21,723 nucleotides of DNA, taken from positions 1 to 21,723 of the forward strand of contig QWII01000142.1 of NCBI GenBank assembly GCA_021405325.1, given 5' to 3'. Of the stretch, positions 8,145 through 13,736 are shown piece by piece (positions within the stretch are counted from its first letter, which is position 1; every line of letters begins with the position of its first letter). The notes beneath the pieces were generated by a model. It did not search any database. It saw nothing but the letters and a program-made list of their open reading frames with translations, and was not told the DNA's origin. Source of the DNA: Caldilinea sp. CFX5 (GTDB taxonomy: Bacteria; Chloroflexota; Anaerolineae; Caldilineales; Caldilineaceae). The position numbers were made by a program, and so were the translations under genes.

Positions 8145-8224
8145 TAGTCATGAAGTCGCGTAGTCATGAAGTCGCGTAGTCATGAAGTCGCGTAGTCATG
8201 AAGTCGCGTAGTCATGAAGTCGCG
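8145..8224. repeat. Five perfect tandem copies of a 16-bp repeat
   Basis: TAGTCATGAAGTCGCG occurs five times without a mismatch (8145, 8161, 8177, 8193, 8209), followed by a broken sixth start (TAGTCC). The array begins about 38 bases upstream of the anti-sigma-like start codon, in the leader of the three-gene unit. Each copy includes the palindromic core TCATGA. It could be iterated binding sites for a regulator or a slippage-prone minisatellite. Confidence 0.95.
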
Positions 8225-8246
8225 TAGTCCAGCGTCAGTCTAGATA

Positions 8247-8331
8247 AGGCCATTCCAAAGAATCAAATCCCATCCCGTAGGCGCCTAGAAGGCAACCGCC
8301 CCTTGCGGGATTTAATTTCTTGGAACGGCCT
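8247..8331. repeat. Large imperfect hairpin (25-nt arms)
   Basis: The arms 8247-8271 and 8307-8331 pair at 21 of 25 positions around a 35-base loop. The stretch next to the left arm holds the 10-bp palindrome TAGGCGCCTA (8278-8287). It lies downstream of the sigma gene stop and may attenuate or terminate the sigma transcript. Alternatively it is a dispersed palindromic element; no transposase or target-site duplication is evident. Confidence 0.6.
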
Positions 8332-8451
8332 AAGTCGCGGCTTCGTTGCGGCCTACTGATTCTATCCTTGTTCGCTTTCCTGTTGCGTCAGTGAGGCTTA
8401 TACAAGAATGCGCGCAACAGGGCAAAAAAATACATAATGTTACAAAATTCG

Positions 8452-9057
8452 TTATTTTTGTTTTGTTTCGGTGAGGATCTGGCGTAATTGGGTAAGACAA
8501 CGGGCGCGGGTGGGGCCGATGCTACCTTCAGGCATCTCCAGCGCTTCGGCAATTTCCCGGTAGCCATTCTCCTGGCTATCCAGGTAGAGGGCGATCAGCA
8601 GGCGTTGACAACGCTCACCCAGTTGCCCTAAGCCTTGATGCAGCCATTCCACCAATTCCCAGCGCTCAATCGGGCGGTCGGCCATCTGCTGGGGGAAGAG
8701 TTCGTCAATGCCTTCGACATCAACCTCCACGGTGCCGGCGCGTTGGACGCGTTTGCGCACCCGCCAACTATGGCGTCGCGCCACCGTCGCCAGCCAGCCG
8801 CCCAGACGGTCCGCCTGCACCGTATCCAAACTTTGCAGCAGATAGGTAAAAGTCAATTGGGTAATATCCGCGGCATCTTCCGGGGTTAGACCACAGGTGC
8901 GCGCCACGGAAAAGACCAGGCGCTCATACTTCTGCAACAGTTGTTCCCAGGCCGTTGCATCACCCTGCCGGCATGCCTGGATGAGCAGGTGGTCATCTTG
9001 CCGGTGGGTGGAGCCAGTTGGTCGTACAGCTACAGTAGCAGATCGATCCGGTGCCAT
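8452..9057 (-). CDS. ECF-type RNA polymerase sigma factor
   Basis: From ATG 9057 the protein is 201 aa, normal for ECF sigma factors. Region 2 spans about 22-95 (DDHLLIQACRQGDATAWEQL, then GLTPEDAADITQLTFTYLLQ). Region 4 spans about 136-195 (LGERCQRLLIALYLDSQ, then YREIAEALEMPEGSIGPTRAR), with a helix-turn-helix. The reading frame extends upstream to an ATG at 9204, but those 49 residues do not resemble a sigma N-terminus and overlap the likely promoter, so I chose 9057. The ribosome site there is weak (GGAG 12 bases away). The gene heads the cassette with the anti-sigma-like, TPR-CHAT and subtilase genes. Expected role: direct RNA polymerase to stress-response promoters, possibly including its own operon. 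Confidence 0.9.
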   Translation of the reverse strand: MAPDRSATVAVRPTGSTHRQDDHLLIQACRQGDATAWEQLLQKYERLVFSVARTCGLTPEDAADITQLTFTYLLQSLDTVQADRLGGWLATVARRHSWRVRKRVQRAGTVEVDVEGIDELFPQQMADRPIERWELVEWLHQGLGQLGERCQRLLIALYLDSQENGYREIAEALEMPEGSIGPTRARCLTQLRQILTETKQK

Positions 9058-9174
9058 GATCAAGTAGCGCTCCAGATTGCAATTTGCCGTGCAAATCACA
9101 CGGCGAGAACCAAACGAACATACAGAGTCTATGATCGTAACGAAGAAAACAACGCGATAGATTGGTGAGGTTTC

Positions 9175-9204
9175 ATCATAGCAATGCCGTAGGGCGGCAA
9201 GCAA
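9175..9204 (-). promoter_or_regulatory. Possible promoter of the sigma-factor gene
   Basis: On the minus strand TTGCTT (9199-9204) is followed after 18 bp by TATGAT (9175-9180), with a TG-n extension. The spacer contains the inverted repeat TGCCG-CCCTA-CGGCA. Transcription would begin near 9168, leaving a leader of about 110 bases before ATG 9057. It resembles a housekeeping promoter rather than an ECF-type one, so any autoregulation must use another site. Confidence 0.35.
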
Positions 9205-9251
9205 ATTTTCGTCGTTGTAATCTCAGGTAGCGGGTAATCTACCGATGGGCG

Positions 9252-9280
9252 TTGACCAAACCGGAGAAAGATGGTAGACT
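9252..9280 (+). promoter_or_regulatory. Promoter of the Uma2 remnant
   Basis: TTGACC (9252-9257, five of six consensus bases) is followed by a 17-bp spacer and TAGACT (9275-9280, four of six). The spacing is ideal. The gene it serves is internally deleted, so the promoter has outlived the function. Confidence 0.55.
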
Positions 9281-9339
9281 GTAGCACAGATGTCCGTATC
9301 TGTAGAGCTTTATGCAATGCGCGGAAAGGAGTCAGCCCT

Positions 9340-9531
9340 ATGACGATTTCCACAATCTCGCCCTCAATTGAGCCGGTGCTACCGGGGCAGAATGGGTGGC
9401 CGGCGCAAGGGCAGTGGCGTTATGCTGATTACCGCCATCTGCCCGACGATGGTCGGCGCTATGAAATTATTGAAGGGGTGCTGACCGGCTTGCAAATCAA
9501 GGCCAACGACCTCTTTCCGCCGGCGCAGTGA
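9340..9531 (+). pseudogene. Internally deleted Uma2-family (DUF820) nuclease gene
   Basis: ATG 9340 has an excellent ribosome site (AAAGGAG, 8 bases upstream) and an encoded N-terminus typical of Uma2 proteins: a Pro/Gly-rich leader, YADYRHLPDDGRRYEIIEGVL. The catalytic middle, normally well over 100 residues with the PD-(D/E)XK-type acidic and lysine residues, is missing. The reading frame passes directly into TGLQIKANDLFPPAQ and a stop, which resembles the usual Uma2 C-terminus. The 63-aa product is therefore an N-terminus joined in frame to a C-terminus. It cannot be a working nuclease. The expected full-length family size is about 190-200 aa. Confidence 0.8.
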
Positions 9532-9657
9532 CACAACAGCGGATTTGGGAAGGAACGGATGGCTGGTGTGAGAATAGAGGCGCGGATAATGTTGCCGGGA
9601 ATGTGCCGGAATTTAGGCCGATCTTCATCTGTCACCTTGTGGTTGCTGCCAATCAAT

Positions 9658-9692
9658 CCGCTCGTAGCCAGTCACGGACTGGCTACGAGCGG
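9658..9692. terminator. Perfect 16-bp hairpin between convergent genes
   Basis: The arms 9658-9673 and 9677-9692 pair perfectly around a 3-base loop. It lies 17 bases beyond the permease stop (minus) and about 130 bases beyond the Uma2 remnant stop (plus). No U-run follows on either strand, so it may be a transcript stabiliser or a palindromic repeat as much as a terminator. Its centre (AGTCACGGACT) is the reverse complement of the core of the repeats at the right end of the window. Confidence 0.6.
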
Positions 9693-9709
9693 GGGGTGAT
9701 TAGCTAAGT

Positions 9710-10627
9710 TTACCCTTTGACGCCACTGATCACAATACCCTGGATGAAGCGCGCTTGGGCAACGTAAAAGACGACCAGCACCGGAATGGTCGCCACCAGC
9801 GTCATCGCCATGGTTTCAGGGATGTGTTGGGATTGTTGGGTTTCAAAGAGCCGGAGGGCAATCGCAATCGTTAATTTGTCAGGGCTACTTAGGTAGATGA
9901 GCGGCCCCAGATAGTTATTCCAGTTCCAGGCAAAGGCTTGAATGGCAATGACACCTAACGCCGGCTTGGAGAGCGGCATGATAATGTTCCAGTAGATGCG
10001 CAACCACCCCGCCCCGTCGATACGCGCCGCGTCATCCATTTCAACGTTAATCGACATAAAGAATTGGCGCAGCAAGAAGACATTATAAGCATTCGTCAAC
10101 CACTCCGGTGCAATCAAGGGCCAGAAGGTATTGACCAACCCTAGTTTCGCCCAGAAGAGATAGATCGGGATCAGCGTTACCTGGCTGGGCAACATCATGG
10201 TCGCCAGCAGCACCATAAAGATCACATTGCGACCCCAGAAGCGAATGCGGGCAAAGCCAAAGGCCACCAACGAGCTGGAAAGCACCAGCCCGATGATATT
10301 CATGATCGTAATAAAGATCGTGTTGTAATAGAAGGTCGTAAAGGGCGGGACCGATTTGTTCCAAGCCGTCAGGTAATTATCCCACTTCGGTTCGGGCGGA
10401 ATCCACACAATGGGATATTGCATGACAAGACCTTCCGGCTTTAGCGAAGTCGAGATCATCCAGAGTAAGGGCGCCGAAAAAATGAGGGCGCCAATAATCA
10501 GGATCGCATAAAGCAGGATACGACCAACCACATAGAGAATGCGATGGCGCAACACCGACCAATCGGCCGGTTGGGTTGGCCGGATGGGTGTAACCGCGGT
10601 TGGATAGCTTTTTTCGCCGGTGGTCAT
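9710..10627 (-). CDS. Carbohydrate ABC transporter permease (MalG/UgpE type)
   Basis: This 305-aa protein has about six membrane segments, the first at residues 31-56 after a polar N-terminal tail. The EAA loop (about 196-219: EMDDAARIDGAGWLRIYW, then IIMPLSKP) couples to the transport ATPase and marks a CUT1-type inner-membrane permease. The MISTSLKP motif after the first segment is typical of the MalG branch. The ATG overlaps the stop of the upstream permease by four bases (ATGA), so the two are translated together. It forms a heterodimer with the 10624-11562 product and takes sugar from the binding protein at 11689-13062. The substrate cannot be read from sequence. No ATPase gene is present, so a shared MsmK-like ATPase elsewhere is expected. 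Confidence 0.93.
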   Translation of the reverse strand: MTTGEKSYPTAVTPIRPTQPADWSVLRHRILYVVGRILLYAILIIGALIFSAPLLWMISTSLKPEGLVMQYPIVWIPPEPKWDNYLTAWNKSVPPFTTFYYNTIFITIMNIIGLVLSSSLVAFGFARIRFWGRNVIFMVLLATMMLPSQVTLIPIYLFWAKLGLVNTFWPLIAPEWLTNAYNVFLLRQFFMSINVEMDDAARIDGAGWLRIYWNIIMPLSKPALGVIAIQAFAWNWNNYLGPLIYLSSPDKLTIAIALRLFETQQSQHIPETMAMTLVATIPVLVVFYVAQARFIQGIVISGVKG

Positions 10628-11562
10628 TTTTTCAACTCTCCCTCATAGTGAACCCACCCTTCGGATGACCGCACCACCAACACGGTAAAGACCATAATCA
10701 CCAGGAAGAGCGCCCAGGCCAGCGCCGAAGCATAGCCAAATTGAAAGTCCTGGAAACCCTTGCGATAGAGATAGAGCACTTGGGTCAAGGTGGCATTATT
10801 GGGACCGCCGCCGGTCATGACATAGGATTGGGTGAAGACCTGAAAGGAGCCGATAATGTTGATCAACAGGTTAAAATAGATCGTGGGGGTTAGCATAGGG
10901 ATCGTAATATGGCGAAAACGGCTCCAACTACCGGCGCCGTCGATTTCTGCGGCTTCGTACAGTTGCGTGGGAATCCCTTGTAAACCGGCCAGGTAGAGCA
11001 ACATCGCGCCGCCGGCGCCCCACAGCCCCATCAGAATAAAGCCAGGCACGGCCCACGTTTCCGAAAAGAGCCACCGCGGCCCTTCGATACCAATGGCGCG
11101 CAACCCCATGTTCAGCAGACCAAAACGCGGATTGAGAACATAGCCCCATAAAATCGCCACGGCAACGCCGGAAACGACCGAAGGCAGGTAGAAGAGCATC
11201 CGCCACACGCCTACCAATTTTACCTTTTGATTCATTAGCATGGCAATCGCCAAAGCCATGATGATACCGCTCGGCACCAGAACAAAGGTATAGTAGGCGG
11301 TTACGCGGAAAGATTTCCAAAACAAGTCGTCATTCCACAGCTTGGTATAATTGGTGAAGCCAATAAAACGCCATGTAAACAAATCGGTCTCATTTAAGCT
11401 AATCCACAGCGAGTAAAGCATCGCAAAGGCAATGAGCGCAAAGAAGTGGAGTAGCCAGGGGGAAATAAAGAGGAAGCCGGCAATATTGTCACGCGTGCGT
11501 TGGGAGATCTTCCACCTGGAACGCGGTGTAGTCGCCAGTCTAGCGCCGCTTTGTACGCCCAT
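10624..11562 (-). CDS. Carbohydrate ABC transporter permease (MalF/UgpA type)
   Basis: From ATG 11562 the protein is 312 aa. The frame extends to ATG 11604, but GGAAGG lies 8 bases before 11562 and the extra 14 residues (MSLLPMSFVRKVFV) look like leader, so I prefer the shorter form. The first membrane segment begins near residue 28 (NIAGFLFISPWLLHFF), with about six in total. The EAA loop is at 203-225 (EAAEIDGAGSWSRFRHITIP). It pairs with the MalG-type permease downstream. A 20-bp hairpin in the gap ahead of it separates it from the binding-protein gene, which probably lowers its expression relative to that gene. Confidence 0.92.
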   Translation of the reverse strand: MGVQSGARLATTPRSRWKISQRTRDNIAGFLFISPWLLHFFALIAFAMLYSLWISLNETDLFTWRFIGFTNYTKLWNDDLFWKSFRVTAYYTFVLVPSGIIMALAIAMLMNQKVKLVGVWRMLFYLPSVVSGVAVAILWGYVLNPRFGLLNMGLRAIGIEGPRWLFSETWAVPGFILMGLWGAGGAMLLYLAGLQGIPTQLYEAAEIDGAGSWSRFRHITIPMLTPTIYFNLLINIIGSFQVFTQSYVMTGGGPNNATLTQVLYLYRKGFQDFQFGYASALAWALFLVIMVFTVLVVRSSEGWVHYEGELKK

Positions 11563-11629
11563 AACAAACACCTTCCTGACAAACGACATCGGGAGTAACG
11601 ACATTGGGGAGGAACGCTTCAGCCCTGGG

Positions 11630-11676
11630 GTTGGGGCCAGCCTGCCCTGAAAACAACAGGGCAGGTTGGCCCCAAC
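11630..11676. terminator. Intercistronic 20-bp hairpin (attenuator or mRNA stabiliser)
   Basis: The arms 11630-11649 and 11657-11676 pair over 20 bp with a single G-U-type mismatch and a 7-base loop. No U-run follows in the direction of transcription. It is 13 bases after the binding-protein stop and well ahead of the first permease, the usual place for hairpins that protect the abundant binding-protein message while letting some transcription through. Confidence 0.75.
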
Positions 11677-11688
11677 GCTACCTACGTC

Positions 11689-13062
11689 CTAGGCTTGTTG
11701 CGATGCATCGACCTGTTGAGTGATCTCGATGAAATATTCAGGGCCGACATCACCAACCATAAAGACTTTTTCCAACGCCGGGACGATGATCTGGTTGGCG
11801 GCGTTCTGCTTGTCAAACCAGAAGCTATCCTCAGCATAGCCCCAATCCAACACTTCTTGGATTGTTTCCAGGCGTACATCGGCCAAGTCGGGGCGGATCT
11901 CGCGCACGGTGTCAATGAAGGTGGCAATGCGCGACTTGAGAACCGGGATAATCCCTTCGACGCCGACGATTTGCTTATCCTGATAGACCGGGCCGGAGAG
12001 GAAGCTCAAGACCTTCCACGCCTCTTCCGGGTTTTTGGTCTGCTTCGTGATCGACCAGGCATCGGTGGTGCCGAGAACGCTGCGCTTGCCGGTGGGGCCG
12101 GTGGGCACATGGCGCAGATCCCATTTCACAACGCCTTCAAAGCGCTTGGCCATGCCAATGGGATAGGTGCCGTCTTCGGCATAGCCGATAAAGTTGTTGG
12201 AGATGTTCTCGTGGCCCCACTTGTTCTCCACCTGCGACGGCTGCGCCCAGAAGTTATCCTTCCACATAATGTCATAGACCCACTGGAGCGCCTGCTGCGA
12301 TTCGGGCGTATCTAACATGCATTTCTTGCCGTACTTCTCATCGACCACCTGGCCACCGAACATGTAGATGGTGTTCCAGAAGCGGTCCCAGTTCCACATC
12401 GGTTTCCAACCGCCCCAGAAGGCATCATTGCCCTCCTTACGCGCCGCTTCGGTGAGCTGTTTGGCAGTGTTGAGATAGTCATCATGGGTCCAGTTGCCAT
12501 CTTCCGGCGGCAGATCGACGCCATACTTCTCAAAGGCATCGACATTGACACAAACGGTCATGATGTTGATGTATTTGGGCATACCGACGCGCTTGCCGCG
12601 CATGACCAGGCCGGTCCACTGGAAGTCGTTGTAGTCGCTGATCTGCTCATCGGTCAGATCGCGATCGACAAAGGATTGGACATCCAACAGCAGATCGCGT
12701 TCGGTCCAGTTGAAGAAGATGTTACCCCACGCTTCAAAGATATCGACGGCTTCACCGGCCACCATCTGTGCCAGTAGTTTTTCTTCCCAACCATCGGGGG
12801 CAGCTTCGACCTGCACCTGAATACCAGCGTTTTCGGCGCGGAAATCTTCGTCCAATGTCTTTTGCGCCTGGACATTATTATCAGCGCCGGCGCGTGACAT
12901 AAAGCGAACAGTCACCACATCGGCAGCCGGGGCGCTACCGGCTTCGGCTGCGCCGCCACTGGCGGGGCCGGCAGCCGGAACACAGGCGACAGCCGCCAGG
13001 CCAACGCCGGCCATGGCGGAAGTGCGCAAAAATGCGCGGCGAGTCAAACGTTGCTGAAACAT
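11689..13062 (-). CDS. Carbohydrate ABC transporter substrate-binding lipoprotein (Tat type)
   Basis: From ATG 13062 the protein is 457 aa. AGGAGGG sits 6 bases upstream, a near-ideal ribosome site, while the frame's earlier ATG at 13140 has none. The N-terminus carries a twin-arginine motif (TRRAFLR), a hydrophobic stretch and a lipobox-like LAAVAC with Cys27 as the likely lipidated residue. A low-complexity Ala/Gly linker follows. The mature part is a family 1 extracellular solute-binding protein: VTVRFMSRAG, then EKLLAQMVAGEAVDIFEAW, then KYINIMTVCVNVDAFEKYGV. Numerous Trp residues (NWQ, GGWKPMWNWDRFW) suggest sugar stacking. It is the first gene of the importer operon, with its own promoter. 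Substrate unknown. Confidence 0.93.
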   Translation of the reverse strand: MFQQRLTRRAFLRTSAMAGVGLAAVACVPAAGPASGGAAEAGSAPAADVVTVRFMSRAGADNNVQAQKTLDEDFRAENAGIQVQVEAAPDGWEEKLLAQMVAGEAVDIFEAWGNIFFNWTERDLLLDVQSFVDRDLTDEQISDYNDFQWTGLVMRGKRVGMPKYINIMTVCVNVDAFEKYGVDLPPEDGNWTHDDYLNTAKQLTEAARKEGNDAFWGGWKPMWNWDRFWNTIYMFGGQVVDEKYGKKCMLDTPESQQALQWVYDIMWKDNFWAQPSQVENKWGHENISNNFIGYAEDGTYPIGMAKRFEGVVKWDLRHVPTGPTGKRSVLGTTDAWSITKQTKNPEEAWKVLSFLSGPVYQDKQIVGVEGIIPVLKSRIATFIDTVREIRPDLADVRLETIQEVLDWGYAEDSFWFDKQNAANQIIVPALEKVFMVGDVGPEYFIEITQQVDASQQA

Positions 13063-13217
13063 GCGAATCCCTCCTGAAAGTGAAAGTTTGGCTTCAGATG
13101 AATATGCGCTATGGCAAATGCAGGCCAAAGTGACCCGCACGGGAGTTTGAACTTCCTTGGTTTAGTTGTACAAGGTTGGCAAAGCAAATGTTCGAGTATC
13201 GGGCTGAATTGCGCCCT

Positions 13218-13246
13218 ATTATAGCGCACCTTTGCGAAAGCGCAAA
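13218..13246 (-). promoter_or_regulatory. Promoter of the sugar ABC operon with overlapping palindrome
   Basis: On the minus strand there is a perfect TATAAT (13218-13223) and a weak -35, TTGCGC (13240-13245, 16-bp spacing). The inverted repeat TTTGCG-CTTT-CGCAAA (13231-13246) overlaps the -35 and spacer, a position suited to a repressor such as a LacI-type sugar regulator. The leader to ATG 13062 would be about 150 bases. Confidence 0.55.
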
Positions 13247-13311
13247 ATAGCCATTTGTATTGCTCTGCGGTATGCTTATGGGATCGCTTGCTTTTCTTGA
13301 TCAAAGCTTAA

Positions 13312-13500
13312 ACAATTATCCTGGAAGCTGTTCTCTTTGGCGCCATGGTGTTGCTCCCCATCTTTGCCGAGGACATTCTCCATGTTGGCGCCAGCGGTCT
13401 CGGCATTTTGCGCACAGCCCCTTCCCTGGGCGCCATGTTGGTCATGCCTGTCGCCACCCGCCACCCTGCCCAAGCTGCGCCAACTTCGGTTGCCTTCCTT
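13312..13500 (+). pseudogene. Fragment of an MFS exporter gene
   Basis: The plus frame beginning after the TAA at 13309 reads [20 protein letters not shown], then [20 protein letters not shown]. This matches the conserved region of MFS exporters of the EntS/MFS_3 type, where a loop reading roughly LP-F-DIL-VG-GLG-LR-AP-GA precedes a membrane helix. It covers only about 55 of the usual ~400 residues, with no start and with degenerate sequence on both sides. It then runs into a CT-rich short repeat. It is a decayed remnant; the larger frame-shifted 101-codon frame over the same DNA is not a gene. Confidence 0.7.
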
Positions 13501-13538
13501 GTCTCCTTGTCTCCTTGTCTCGTGTCTCCTTGTCTGCC
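13497..13538. repeat. CT-rich short tandem repeat
   Basis: Imperfect copies of GTCTCCTT are repeated about five times directly after the MFS remnant, interrupted once by GTCTCGT. It is low-complexity DNA at the edge of a decayed gene. Confidence 0.7.
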
Positions 13539-13736
13539 CTAAACCTTAAGTATTACAAAAGCTGACAATTACTCCTTTTGTCCTACAAGTCCACTACAAA
13601 TAGGCCATATACTTACATTCTGGCTTATGCTATGTTGATACAGGAAAAATTTAAGGAAACTATATAGAAATCGTCGTTTTTGTAAGACAATCAATGACAA
13701 CCAAAGCTTAGACAGACATGACAGGAGCAATCAGGT
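13539..13736. other. AT-rich leader and promoter region of the giant gene
   Basis: This AT-rich stretch must hold the promoter of the giant secreted protein. TTGATA (13635-13640) is a good -35 match, but the nearest -10-like sequence (TATATA, 13661) is 20 bp away, so I do not assign a promoter firmly. AGGAG near 13722 lies about 9 bases ahead of ATG 13737 and is the ribosome site. Confidence 0.4.

Larger units (their letters stand above)
8107..8451. other. 345-bp spacer between sigma and anti-sigma-like genes
   Basis: There is no credible gene here; the open frame spanning 7808-8167 on the minus strand is a shadow. The spacer holds the five 16-bp direct repeats and a large imperfect hairpin, each listed separately, and an AT-rich stretch just after the sigma stop. 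It could separate transcription of the sigma gene from that of the three-gene unit downstream. Confidence 0.6.
9058..9339. other. Divergent intergenic region
   Basis: This holds the promoters of the sigma gene (minus) and the Uma2 remnant (plus), listed separately. I see no RNA gene or conserved structure beyond a short TGCCG-CGGCA inverted repeat inside the sigma promoter spacer. Confidence 0.5.

Noticed and set aside
7808..8167. 119-codon minus-strand frame overlapping the anti-sigma-like gene and the first 16-bp repeats
   Set aside because: It is out of frame with a clearly better coding sequence and has an arginine-rich, low-quality translation.
8145..8224. CRISPR-like array between sigma and anti-sigma genes
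   Set aside because: The 16-bp units are directly contiguous with no spacers, and no cas genes are in the window despite the TPR-CHAT/sigma resemblance to type III-E systems.
9058..9204. Upstream 49-residue extension of the sigma factor
   Set aside because: The extension does not resemble sigma region 1 or 2 and overlaps a likely promoter; ATG 9057 gives a normal ECF length.
13063..13140. Upstream 26-residue extension of the sugar-binding protein
   Set aside because: It would bury the Tat signal, and the strong AGGAGGG site belongs to ATG 13062.
13260..13565. 101-codon plus-strand open frame
   Set aside because: It is in a different frame from the recognisable MFS fragment and its translation is His/Cys/Arg-rich without any family character.
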